Positions 52,528 to 60,978 of a DNA stretch of 64,000 nucleotides are shown here, in pieces; within the stretch, counting starts at the first letter, position 1; each line of letters starts with the position of its first letter. The notes beneath the pieces were generated by a model. That model made no database searches and was not told where the DNA came from. It saw nothing but the letters and a program-made list of their open reading frames with translations. Both the position numbers and the translations under genes were made by a program. Source of the DNA: Nonlabens xiamenensis (GTDB lineage: Bacteria; Bacteroidota; Bacteroidia; Flavobacteriales; Flavobacteriaceae); NCBI RefSeq assembly GCF_003865345.1, contig NZ_RMVE01000005.1, positions 248,001-312,000 of the forward strand. The letters run 5' to 3'.

Positions 52528-54006
52528 AGGAGCATCCTCTACCGAGGTTTCTGGTTCAGACTCTGTGCTACATTCCTCGTTACAGCCGAACAAATTTTGC
52601 GCTTTCATCAAATCAGCAATACCTTCTGGCAGCATTTCTTCCCAACCTGATTCACCTTGTTCAATCTTGCGCAATACATCCCTGGAGAAAATGTGCAGAA
52701 TATCTGGATTGTAATCCTCAATATCCTTAAGTTTTCCATTGTACTTGAAGAATTTATACAATTCCTTCATACGTGGATGTACTTTAAGGTTTTCACTGGT
52801 GGTCAATTCGCCAGTCTCTTTGTCAAGAAGCGGATACAGATAAACGCGTAAATCTTTAAAGAAGAGTTTACCAAAGGCTTCCAGAATACCTCCACTGAGG
52901 TGCGTATAGTATTTGGTGTCAAAGATATCAACCAGGTTGTTGACTCCCATCACCAGCCCTATACGTTCTTTCGTGTAGTTATTCAGGTACTCAACCAACT
53001 TATAGTATTCCTTGAAGTTGGATATCATAACTGTTTGTCCGAGAGAGCATAAAAGCTCAGCTCGATGCATAAAATCTTCCTCGTCAATTTCACCACTGGC
53101 CCTTAAATTGGATAAGGTAATTTCAAATATGGTTTCTAGTTTTTCTTCCTTAACCGTACCTGATTTTAGAAACCTTCTCCTGGCAGTTTCATACATATCC
53201 ATATTCACTTTGGTCACTGGTCTAAAGCTTCCACGCAAGGCCAATACATTCTTTTTGTACAATATGCGCGCAGAAAGGATGTTGTTTCCGTCAGGACCAA
53301 ACATGACCGCCTCCGTCATTCCATTTTTTAACAGCTGTAAACTCATCAGGCGGTTGTCGACTTGCTTGAATCGAGGACCAGAAAAATTGATCATATCAAT
53401 TTCGATCTTATCTTGATCAATATGGTCATATAGGTATTGCAGCAATTTCTTGGGTTGATCGTGCTTATAAAAAGCGCCGTAAATCAAATTGGTTCCCAAT
53501 GTTCCTAAGGTAATTTGTTGCAGTCTTGCGTCACGTTCCTTAAAACGCACGTGCAATATGATTTCTGAATAATCCTCTTCTGGCGAGGCTTGAAAGCGTA
53601 TACCCACCCAACCGTGACCTAGATAGCGCTTGGCAAAATCAATGGTCGCTACAGTATTGGCATAAGTAAAAAAGAGTTTTTCAGGGTGCTTTTCTCTGGA
53701 GAGTCTTTGCTCGATAAGATCTGTCTCGTGCTGTAGCATTTTCACCAATCGGGACTCAGTCACGTATCTACCATCACCCTGTATACCGTAAACAGCATCA
53801 GAGAAATCTTTGTCGTAAGCGCTCATGGCCTTGGCAATAGTTCCAGAGGCGCCACCTGCTCTAAAAAAATGTCTCACGGTTTCCTGTCCAGCCCCGATCT
53901 CGGCAAAAGTACCGTAGATGTTTCTGTTCAGATTAATTCGTAAAGCTTTGTTTTTGAGAGAGGGGACCGATTCAAAATCGTGGTCGCCAGGCAAGGATAT
54001 ACCCAT
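52522..54006 (-). CDS. conserved Bacteroidota protein of unknown function
   Basis: Encodes 494 residues, no signal peptide and no membrane helix, so cytoplasmic. Distinct segments: NRNIYGTFAEIGAGQETVRHF, FFRAGGASGTIAKAMSAYDK, AKRYLGHGWVGIRFQ and VMGVNNLVDIFDTKYYTHLS. I have seen this family labelled 'TonB-dependent receptor' or 'nicotinate-nucleotide adenylyltransferase'; neither fits, since there is no barrel, plug, export signal or HxGH motif. The C-terminal Cys residues (FGCNEECSTE) are notable but probably disordered. It is divergent from the MBL hydrolase. Confidence 0.75.
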   Translation of the reverse strand: MGISLPGDHDFESVPSLKNKALRINLNRNIYGTFAEIGAGQETVRHFFRAGGASGTIAKAMSAYDKDFSDAVYGIQGDGRYVTESRLVKMLQHETDLIEQRLSREKHPEKLFFTYANTVATIDFAKRYLGHGWVGIRFQASPEEDYSEIILHVRFKERDARLQQITLGTLGTNLIYGAFYKHDQPKKLLQYLYDHIDQDKIEIDMINFSGPRFKQVDNRLMSLQLLKNGMTEAVMFGPDGNNILSARILYKKNVLALRGSFRPVTKVNMDMYETARRRFLKSGTVKEEKLETIFEITLSNLRASGEIDEEDFMHRAELLCSLGQTVMISNFKEYYKLVEYLNNYTKERIGLVMGVNNLVDIFDTKYYTHLSGGILEAFGKLFFKDLRVYLYPLLDKETGELTTSENLKVHPRMKELYKFFKYNGKLKDIEDYNPDILHIFSRDVLRKIEQGESGWEEMLPEGIADLMKAQNLFGCNEECSTESEPETSVEDAPL

Positions 54007-54086
54007 TGGTGCTTATTTGCTGTTTACACAAAGGTAGCAAAGCCCTTAGCTTTATAAAAAAATATCAATACTTTTATGAAACAATT

Positions 54087-54857
54087 ATGGAAGTAAAAAT
54101 CACGCTCTTGGGAACTGGAACATCCCAGGGAATTCCCATTATAGGTAGCACACATCCAGTATGTTTGAGTCAGGATCCCAAGGATAAAAGACTGCGCGTA
54201 AGTGCACTTATTGAGGTCCAGGGAAAACGCTTTGTCATCGACTGTGGGCCAGATTTCAGACAACAGATGCTGCGACATAAGATCACAAGGTTGGACGCCG
54301 TTTTTTTTACGCACGAACATGCCGACCACACAGCAGGGCTCGACGACTTGCGCCCGTTTTATTTTCGGCAAGGTGATCTGGAGTGTTTTATGACCCCTAG
54401 AGTACATAAGGCCTTGCAAGAACGATTCCATTATATCTTTACTACTGAGAATAAATATCCAGGTGTAGCGACCCTCAATGTGCACGAATTTGGCAACGAG
54501 AGCTTTATCGCAGATGGGGTAAAAATCACTCCGGTACTGGCAGATCATGGATATATACCTGTTCACGGATTCCGGATAGGTAATTTTGCCTATATGACTG
54601 ACGTAAAAACTATTGCCGATTCAGAAAAACAAAAACTAAGAGGACTAGATGTGCTCGTGCTCAATATGTTGAGAAAAGAGCCGCATCCTACCCACCTAAA
54701 CATGGAAGAGGCGATGGTGTTGATTGAAGAATTACAACCTAACCGCACCTATTTTACCCACATAAGCCACCATTTAGGGTTCCACGAAGAAGTACAACAA
54801 ACCTTGCCCGAGAATGTGTATTTGGGCTATGATAATCTAGAAATTATTTCAAAATGA
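54087..54857 (+). CDS. MBL-fold metallohydrolase, PhnP-like
   Basis: Encodes 256 residues from the ATG at 54087 (an upstream in-frame start at 54006 sits inside the divergent gene's start). GTGTSQGIP at the N-terminus and the zinc motif FFTHEHADHTAGLDDLRPF are typical of the PhnP/RNase-Z-like branch, which hydrolyses cyclic phosphodiesters; the later His residues are in VLADHGYIPVHG and YFTHISHHLG. No phosphonate genes are nearby, so the substrate is open. It overlaps the next gene by 4 bases (ATGA). Confidence 0.9.
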   Translation: MEVKITLLGTGTSQGIPIIGSTHPVCLSQDPKDKRLRVSALIEVQGKRFVIDCGPDFRQQMLRHKITRLDAVFFTHEHADHTAGLDDLRPFYFRQGDLECFMTPRVHKALQERFHYIFTTENKYPGVATLNVHEFGNESFIADGVKITPVLADHGYIPVHGFRIGNFAYMTDVKTIADSEKQKLRGLDVLVLNMLRKEPHPTHLNMEEAMVLIEELQPNRTYFTHISHHLGFHEEVQQTLPENVYLGYDNLEIISK

Positions 54858-55360
54858 TGAAAAAGAACATTTATTTATACCTATTTATTTTTGCCGCACT
54901 CATTGCTTTAATTGTTTATGTGAACGGTAGGAAATACCAAGAAGATTTGGAACAAAACGTTTCCCAACTTAGGAATGAACTCAGTAAAAGTGATGAGTCA
55001 AGAAAGGATTTGCAACGCCAACAGTTGGAGTGGGAGCAACGCTCAACTTTTTCTTTAGAAGGCAATCCTGAAGCCGAGAGTTATTTTGACTCCTTGGGCA
55101 CTTCTGCCGACATAGTAAAGTCACTGATAACCGACGAATTGTTAGAACTAAACATTCAAACTGGTGGAAATCCATTGATCCCTTATGTAGGCGCTGGTAA
55201 GGGCTATCATATCATTGATACTCAGTTTATCAATCACCGCTGGGTATTGGCCAATTTTACCGACGGTCAACGTTGGGGAGAAATACTTATCCAGTATTTT
55301 TTTGATGAAAATAATGAACTAGAACTTACCGAAGTTGGAACAGTACTTTATCCAAACTAA
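54854..55360 (+). CDS. single-pass membrane protein of unknown function
   Basis: Encodes 168 residues. One N-terminal helix (IYLYLFIFAALIALIVYVNG) is followed by a short coiled coil (QNVSQLRNELSKSDESRKDL), then a soluble extracytoplasmic domain with aromatic strands (YHIIDTQFINHRWVLANFTD). Its ATG overlaps the stop of the MBL gene, so translation is probably coupled. No family recognised. Confidence 0.7.
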   Translation: MMKKNIYLYLFIFAALIALIVYVNGRKYQEDLEQNVSQLRNELSKSDESRKDLQRQQLEWEQRSTFSLEGNPEAESYFDSLGTSADIVKSLITDELLELNIQTGGNPLIPYVGAGKGYHIIDTQFINHRWVLANFTDGQRWGEILIQYFFDENNELELTEVGTVLYPN

Positions 55361-55383
55361 TACCTGCTGATCACCAACCGAAC

Positions 55384-55797
55384 ATGGAAATAAGTTTTGA
55401 ATACTGGAATCGCCTGGCCGATCAAACCATATTGATTAGTTCGCTGCTCTGTGGTTTCTCCATCGCTATTTTGGCCAATTTTCTGGTAGCTAGCCTGCGG
55501 AGTCGTTTGACCAATTACATTTTAGTTCTTTCTACCTGTGCCGCTGGTTTTTTACTGATCAGTGTGTTTGCGATGACTAAACTGCTGTTGCTCACCACCC
55601 AGGGCTATCCTTTTCCCGTGGTCAATGACGACCTGTTTTTTCCACGCATTGTTGGTAGCTGCTCTTTTTTTCTTGGGATATTTTCGTTGATTTCAGTCAT
55701 TTCCCTATCCGGATGGACCCGATCAAAACGACTGGGTAGAATCACGACCTTGATTGGCTTGTTGACCCTGATCTGTTTACTGGTTGTATTGTACTGA
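55384..55797 (+). CDS. four-helix integral membrane protein of unknown function
   Basis: Encodes 137 residues with four predicted membrane helices (about residues 13-34, 42-66, 85-108, 116-136) and short loops. No conserved motif recognised. It follows the previous gene by 23 bases and ends 10 bases from the convergent esterase. Confidence 0.65.
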   Translation: MEISFEYWNRLADQTILISSLLCGFSIAILANFLVASLRSRLTNYILVLSTCAAGFLLISVFAMTKLLLLTTQGYPFPVVNDDLFFPRIVGSCSFFLGIFSLISVISLSGWTRSKRLGRITTLIGLLTLICLLVVLY

Positions 55798-55807
55798 TTC
55801 TAAGCTG

Positions 55808-56479
55808 TTAAGAAAAAAGACGTGATTCCAACCATTTTTTCATGTCGTAAAAGTTTTCCCTGGCTACCCCATGACCTACAGGATAATCATTGAAAACATG
55901 TGGAATTCCCCATTCCTTTAATAGCTCAGGCGCCTTGCTTCCCCAAGCAAAGGGCACCACTTGATCCATGTTGCCGTGGGAGATAAAAAAGTGCGTGGTG
56001 TTTGCGCTTTCGCGAAAGCGAGACGCCAAATTTTCTTTTCCAGCGATCAACTCCTCATTGATATAACCGCTCATGGCTACTACATTTTGAAATTCTCTTG
56101 GATGCGAAAGACTAAGTCCATAGGAAAGTATGGCTCCCTGACTAAAACCTAATAGACTGATCTGTGCTGGATCTATGGGATAGGTTTGTTTGACTTCCTC
56201 TATAAAGCTCATCAATTTTTGCATGCTTTCCCGGGCCTGGTCGTCGTCACTGAATTTTTCACCATGTGGATCAAAGTTGATGGCATACCATGCGGCACCA
56301 TACGGCGGTAATTCATAAGGCGCTCTAACAGAAATAATGAATAATCGCTCGTCCAATTCAGGAGCAAAAGAAAATAGATCTTCCTCATTACTGCCATATC
56401 CGTGTAACAAGATAAGAAGGGGGGCTTTTTCCAGCTTGGAAGGTCGGGTAAGGTGTTGAAGACTGAGTTGTTGTGACAT
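55808..56479 (-). CDS. alpha/beta hydrolase, phospholipase/carboxylesterase family
   Basis: Encodes 223 residues, no signal peptide. LILLHGYGSNEEDLF gives the oxyanion region, LLGFSQGAILSYGL has the nucleophile Ser (about residue 115), and the Asp and His lie in HGNMDQVVPF and YPVGHGVARE. This matches the YpfH-like carboxylesterase group. A palindrome copy encodes ASRFRESANTT in the loop before the Asp strand. Its ATG overlaps the stop of the preceding membrane protein gene (TAATG). Confidence 0.92.
   Translation of the reverse strand: MSQQLSLQHLTRPSKLEKAPLLILLHGYGSNEEDLFSFAPELDERLFIISVRAPYELPPYGAAWYAINFDPHGEKFSDDDQARESMQKLMSFIEEVKQTYPIDPAQISLLGFSQGAILSYGLSLSHPREFQNVVAMSGYINEELIAGKENLASRFRESANTTHFFISHGNMDQVVPFAWGSKAPELLKEWGIPHVFNDYPVGHGVARENFYDMKKWLESRLFS
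56005..56020. repeat. 16-bp iterated palindrome, copy 10 (exact, in esterase)
   Basis: Exact CGCTTTCGCGAAAGCG, read on the minus strand as RFRES. Confidence 0.9.
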
Positions 56480-56832
56480 TATTTGATAAAACTAAACCAG
56501 GTTTGAAAATAACTCCCTAAAACGGGTAGCGGGTCTTTTTGATCCCTCAAAGCAGAAAGCATTCCCAATAAGGCAATCAAAACCATCAAAGTGATGATCA
56601 GCAACGCGATATACCAAGTCGGTATCAATTCCGCAAAAACGCTGATAAGAATCGCAATTATAGCAATGCCAAACATTTGGCGTATATGGAAGGCGGCAAA
56701 TTGCTGCCCTTTATTCTGATTCATAATTACGGCTATCCCAAAAACTCCGATAAACAGTAAAAGGTGAATGTATAAAAAAAGACTACTGGCATAAGCCAGA
56801 ATGGCCAGATTTTTACCTGCTAGACTAGACAT
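56479..56832 (-). CDS. small integral membrane protein (DUF4870-like)
   Basis: Encodes 117 residues from the ATG at 56832, with three predicted helices (ILAYASSLFLYIHLLLFIGV; MFGIAIIAILISVFAELI; YIALLIITLMVLIALLGML). The layout, with NQNKGQQFAAFHIRQ between helices 1 and 2, resembles DUF4870/Tic20-like proteins. The start overlaps the end of the dihydroorotase-like gene by 8 bases, and the stop overlaps the esterase start. Confidence 0.75.
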   Translation of the reverse strand: MSSLAGKNLAILAYASSLFLYIHLLLFIGVFGIAVIMNQNKGQQFAAFHIRQMFGIAIIAILISVFAELIPTWYIALLIITLMVLIALLGMLSALRDQKDPLPVLGSYFQTWFSFIK

Positions 56833-58075
56833 AAAAGGTAGATTTTTTATTGTTGACCACACCAAGTATCTTCCCTTTCATTGGACGTCCCAGAAAAGCA
56901 GAATTCTTGCTGGTGGATATGATATGTTCCTCGCCAAATTCATATTCATGAATAGGGTCAAACAAGGTCAGATTGGCGAGTGTATCTTCTTTTATCTTTG
57001 GTCTGCTTATTCCGAAAACCTGGTAGGCGTTGGTCAATAAAGCAATAGCTCTTTCGGTACTGACAATATGATTGAGTGCCCCAAAACAAGATTCTAATCC
57101 AACTGTTCCCGCTGCAGCATGATCAAATTCCACTGCCTTTTGCTCGATGGTCAATGGGGTGTGATCACTGGTCACCAGGTCCACTGCATTGGTGTTTAAA
57201 TATTTTCTCAGGGCTTTTTGTTCGTTACTGTCCCGCAACGGAGGATTGAGCTTGAAACGCGTATCAAAGTCGGTAAGTACAGCACTGGTTAAAGTCAAAT
57301 GGTGAATACTAACGCTGCTGGTTACGGTACTACCTGAATCTTTAGCACTTTTGATGAGTTTTAAGCCTTCAACCGTGGAAACGGTAGGGATGTGTAATCT
57401 TCCTCCAGCGTATTGGGCCAATCGGATGTCTCTAGCAATTTGTATTTCCTCGGCCAGTCCTGGCATAGATTTTATTCCCAAATGTATACTGTTCTCATCT
57501 TCATTGATCATGCCTTTTCCTGCGATATTTCTATCTTGAGGAAAGGATTGGATCACAGCATTAAAAGCCGATGCGTATTGCAATCCCACCTTGAGCAAAT
57601 TTGCATTCTGTACACTTTTTTTGTAATCGTAAAATGAAACCGCACCTGCCTTTTTCATATCGTACAATTCTGCCAGATGTTCTCCTTCCTGTTGCAGGCT
57701 TAAGTTACCTACCGGAAAAACATTGACCACATTTCCTGCCGTGGCTTGCAACAGGTAGTGTATTCCAGATTGGTCCTGTGGATTGGGTTGATTGTTAGGG
57801 TTGAGCATGATACCAGTAAATCCGCCGGCTGCCGCTGCCTTCAGTCCATTTTCCAATGTTTGGCGCTCCTCAAAGCCCGGTTCGCCAAAACTTACACTGG
57901 AGTCCAACCACCCTATAGAAACATGGAGGTTTTGGTGTTCAATCAACTTAGCTTTCGGTTCCTCGATCTTGGACTGAATTTTTTGAATTTTACCATTTTT
58001 GATCAGGATATCCCTTTTCTTGAGGTGGAGTGACGAATCGGCATCAACGATGACAGCATTTTTGATCAGAATCAT
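56825..58075 (-). CDS. dihydroorotase-like protein with metal ligands replaced (probable pseudoenzyme)
   Basis: Encodes 416 residues of the class I dihydroorotase family (full length). Active enzymes carry D-x-H-x-H-L-R-E-P-G; here the segment is GWLDSSVSFGEPG, so Ser60 and Ser62 replace both metal-binding His and Gly64 replaces the substrate Arg. The later HAED position reads QSFPQD and the HVST motif reads LHIPTVST. IHHLTLT and LVTSDHTP are retained. It therefore should not hydrolyse dihydroorotate in the usual way. Non-catalytic PyrC' subunits that support aspartate transcarbamoylase assembly are known in Pseudomonas and could be a parallel. It overlaps the BatA-domain gene by 4 bases. Confidence 0.85.
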   Translation of the reverse strand: MILIKNAVIVDADSSLHLKKRDILIKNGKIQKIQSKIEEPKAKLIEHQNLHVSIGWLDSSVSFGEPGFEERQTLENGLKAAAAGGFTGIMLNPNNQPNPQDQSGIHYLLQATAGNVVNVFPVGNLSLQQEGEHLAELYDMKKAGAVSFYDYKKSVQNANLLKVGLQYASAFNAVIQSFPQDRNIAGKGMINEDENSIHLGIKSMPGLAEEIQIARDIRLAQYAGGRLHIPTVSTVEGLKLIKSAKDSGSTVTSSVSIHHLTLTSAVLTDFDTRFKLNPPLRDSNEQKALRKYLNTNAVDLVTSDHTPLTIEQKAVEFDHAAAGTVGLESCFGALNHIVSTERAIALLTNAYQVFGISRPKIKEDTLANLTLFDPIHEYEFGEEHIISTSKNSAFLGRPMKGKILGVVNNKKSTFYV

Positions 58076-59970
58076 TTCAAGTACTTTAGGATCAACAGTT
58101 CACAAATTAAAAAAAACAAGGCACCCAGCACAAAATATTTCCAAAGGCTCAGTATATTTTCTTCTTGACTGATCTTGTCCAACACATCGCTTACCTCATT
58201 AAATACATCAGGACCTAAATCAGCATCTTGATAATAGGTCATTTTATTTTCTGAGCGGTCCAAATTATAGCTCAACGTAGCCATTTTTTTATCAGATTGC
58301 AATACGTTGTAGCTGCCGGGTAGTTTGAGTTCTTGCCCGCTAGACAACATGACATAGCTATCAAAGGCTTGCTGGGCTGGGATCCATTCCTGCGAATCAA
58401 GTTCAAGTTTTAGGACTTCATCCTGTTCCATGATGGCAGGAACCGCTATTTGATTGTCGGTTCCCAAGCTGTAATATAACTCTGGCACTGGCAAGGCGCT
58501 GATGGCCATATTATAAAATATGGGTACAATGAGTGGCGAATTTTGAAAGTTGGAGTTCTCCTGATTGATAGGAGCGGTAAAAATGTACATCTTACCTTTC
58601 TGAAACAGGAAGCTTGACCCATCTTCCAGCGAAAGAATAGGAGAGAGGGCGTTCGTTGTAAGCAGACTGGTGTTGATTCTGGGGTACTGAAAATTGGTTA
58701 CTCGGTTATTGAAAACACCTTCCAGCAGTGGATGCGAAAAGTGGATCTGAGTAATGCGTTTTTCAAAATCATTCGGCTGCAGTGTCGGTATGCCGGCAAT
58801 TTCTAGTTCAGACATTTGCAAAGAAGGGATAATGACAAGACTCCCTCCATTGGCCATTAATTTATTGAGTTCTAATCGCAAACCTGCGGGAATATCAGTC
58901 AGTTCATTCAAGATGACAAGTTGTTGTGATGCTACCAGATTGTAATTTAAATCACGCTCATTCACCGCTAGATATTCAAACTCAGGGCCATCATATAATC
59001 GATTAAGGAAATTACCATTGGCTCCGTTAACGCTCAATACCTTTATCTTTTGCAGATTATTAGTGCTGATATACATGCTATTGTCAAAGGTCAGGCCTTC
59101 ATCTTCAATACTAACACTCGCTTGAAGTGGCTCGGTTAATTCCAGGTCAAACTCTGCTGTTCCCTCCTGATTTTCTAGCTTAACACTGGTCTTGGCCATC
59201 AGGATACCTGCATTGTCCAGGCTAATGGTGATTGGTGTTTCTACCTCATAATTGGCTGACAGATCAACCTCGAGCTTAAGTTTTCTTCCGTTCTGACTGG
59301 CCACAAAAACTGTGTCTATGGAAATATTATTTAGGTTTTGCGGTTCCAATTTGACAAATTCGAGTTTGATTCCAGGTAAGGAGTCTGTAAATGAACCAGA
59401 TCCGTTTTTCTGAAAATCCGATATCAGGATCAGCTCTTTGACCGCCGCATCATTGTTGAAAAGCGACTGGGCCTTTAATTGAATTTGTTCGGGAGTAAGT
59501 GCGCTGCCAGTAAAACCACTATTCAATAGTGCATTGGAAAGTTGTTGTTTATTGGTGGCTGTAAATACCTGATCGTTGGTAAATAGGGAGAACACCTTAT
59601 CTGGGGATAAGAATCGCAGCAAATCTGTCACTGCCGTATTATACAAGGTGGATTTGGCTCCTTTGGCCTGCATGGAGTATGAATTATCCAGGTAGATCAA
59701 GGTTTCCTTTTCGCTGGTGGCTGTATCGCTGCCAGGCCAATAGGGCTGAGCAAAAGCCAACACCAAACAGCTGATCGCTAGCATCCGCGCGAGCAAGCTC
59801 AACCATTTCTTTAATTGGCGACTTTTTCTAGTTTGATTGATCAGTGGCTTTAGAAAGGCAACATTGGTAAAGGCCACTTTTTTAAATCGCCTCAGTTGAA
59901 ACAAATGCACTAAAATAGGTATGAGCAGAAAGAATAGACCGTAAAGAAGAGCAGGATTCTTAAATAGCAT
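58072..59970 (-). CDS. BatA/aerotolerance N-terminal domain protein with vWA-like domain
   Basis: Encodes 632 residues: N-terminal BatA-type membrane hairpin (ALLYGLFFLLIPILVHLFQL; LLARMLAISCLVLAFAQPYW), then a von Willebrand-like segment with an Asp-Asn-Ser-x-Ser site (LIYLDNSYSMQAKG, MIDAS-like) at about 92-105, a long periplasmic beta-rich part, and a C-terminal helix (YFVLGALFFLICELLILKYL). It is first in a tightly overlapping operon (dihydroorotase-like, membrane protein, esterase). It is longer than classical BatA/BatB and has no MoxR ATPase gene beside it. Confidence 0.9.
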   Translation of the reverse strand: MLFKNPALLYGLFFLLIPILVHLFQLRRFKKVAFTNVAFLKPLINQTRKSRQLKKWLSLLARMLAISCLVLAFAQPYWPGSDTATSEKETLIYLDNSYSMQAKGAKSTLYNTAVTDLLRFLSPDKVFSLFTNDQVFTATNKQQLSNALLNSGFTGSALTPEQIQLKAQSLFNNDAAVKELILISDFQKNGSGSFTDSLPGIKLEFVKLEPQNLNNISIDTVFVASQNGRKLKLEVDLSANYEVETPITISLDNAGILMAKTSVKLENQEGTAEFDLELTEPLQASVSIEDEGLTFDNSMYISTNNLQKIKVLSVNGANGNFLNRLYDGPEFEYLAVNERDLNYNLVASQQLVILNELTDIPAGLRLELNKLMANGGSLVIIPSLQMSELEIAGIPTLQPNDFEKRITQIHFSHPLLEGVFNNRVTNFQYPRINTSLLTTNALSPILSLEDGSSFLFQKGKMYIFTAPINQENSNFQNSPLIVPIFYNMAISALPVPELYYSLGTDNQIAVPAIMEQDEVLKLELDSQEWIPAQQAFDSYVMLSSGQELKLPGSYNVLQSDKKMATLSYNLDRSENKMTYYQDADLGPDVFNEVSDVLDKISQEENILSLWKYFVLGALFFLICELLILKYLK

Positions 59971-60204
59971 TTGGTTCTGTTACCTAAGGTCAAAGATAAT
60001 CACTTTGACTGTAGCCACCATAATATTTTACATATACTCAACGCCGTTCTTTTTCATGGGGAAATGGAAGGCTATGCGCCAACTTGAGTTTTAACAACAC
60101 TTAAAGTGGAGCACGGGTTGATCAGTGTTTGAATCGTTCAATCCTTATTGTCCTCTGTTTTAAAATCCTATCGATTGCTTATCAAACTGCGCTATAACTT
60201 GGCT
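59971..60204. other. intergenic, nothing recognised
   Basis: About 230 bases between the TIGR02757 gene and the BatA-domain operon, both on the minus strand. I see no clear promoter of the TTG/TAnnTTTG kind, no hairpin terminator and no gene. Confidence 0.5.
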
Positions 60205-60978
60205 TTACAATTCTTTAAAAGCACCCAACCCGAACAAGGCGTAATCATACTTAACAGGATCATCTGGGTCAAACTTCCTGAGTTGAAGGTCGAGTTCGCC
60301 AACGGCCTTTGCATCATTCTGCTTACGTTTTAGTAGCCCTAACTTTCTGGCAATATTGCCGGTATGCACATCCAGTGGCAAAGAAAGGGAGCTTGACGGA
60401 ATTTTATCCCAGATTCCGAAATCAACGCCAGCCTGATCTTTTCTCACCATCCATCTCAAATACATGTTGATGCGCTTGGCACTGCTATTTTTTACTGGAT
60501 CGCTCACGTGCTTCTCAGTTCTCGCAGGGTGTTTGATTTCAAAAAACACTTTTTTAAAAGCCGATATTCCTTCTTGTAAGTTGGCTTCTGTATGGTACGC
60601 TTTCGCGAAAGCGGATTCCAACCCGTCATGATGTGCATAGATATGCTGCAACGACCTCATAAAGCTTTGGGCGTCCTGGCTGTTAAAGGTCCGGTGTACG
60701 AAACCTTCAAAACGCGCTAGATCTTTTTCTTCAAAGTTTTTAATAAAATCTGAGGGGGCATGATCCATCAATTCCATTAGCCGGTTGGCGTTGTTGATGA
60801 TACTTTTTCTATTTCCCCAAGCGATAGTAGCGACCAAAAAGCCTGAGATTTCAATATCTTCTTTATCATCAAATCGGTGCGGAATTTGAATCGGATCGTG
60901 TGGGATAAAATCCGAGGTATTATACTGGATCACTTTGGCTTCCAGAAATTCCTTAAGCTCTTTACGATTCATTTTCAT
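60205..60978 (-). CDS. TIGR02757 family protein
   Basis: Encodes 257 residues, cytoplasmic and helical. Signature segments: GFLVATIAWGNRKSIINNAN, AKRINMYLRWMVRKDQAGVD, and SLPLDVHTGNIARKLGLL. The HhH-like pattern near the C-terminus and the 'LRWMVR...D.G.W' block resemble the family known as TIGR02757/DUF2400, of unknown function, possibly related to DNA glycosylases. One palindrome copy encodes SAFAKAYH. Its start overlaps the LolD-like gene by 4 bases. Confidence 0.88.
   Translation of the reverse strand: MKMNRKELKEFLEAKVIQYNTSDFIPHDPIQIPHRFDDKEDIEISGFLVATIAWGNRKSIINNANRLMELMDHAPSDFIKNFEEKDLARFEGFVHRTFNSQDAQSFMRSLQHIYAHHDGLESAFAKAYHTEANLQEGISAFKKVFFEIKHPARTEKHVSDPVKNSSAKRINMYLRWMVRKDQAGVDFGIWDKIPSSSLSLPLDVHTGNIARKLGLLKRKQNDAKAVGELDLQLRKFDPDDPVKYDYALFGLGAFKEL
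60598..60613. repeat. 16-bp iterated palindrome, copy 11 (exact, in TIGR02757 gene)
   Basis: Exact CGCTTTCGCGAAAGCG, read on the minus strand as AFAKA. Confidence 0.9.

Noticed and set aside
52522-54006. TonB-dependent receptor
   Set aside because: No signal peptide, plug domain or barrel strands; the name appears to be inherited annotation.
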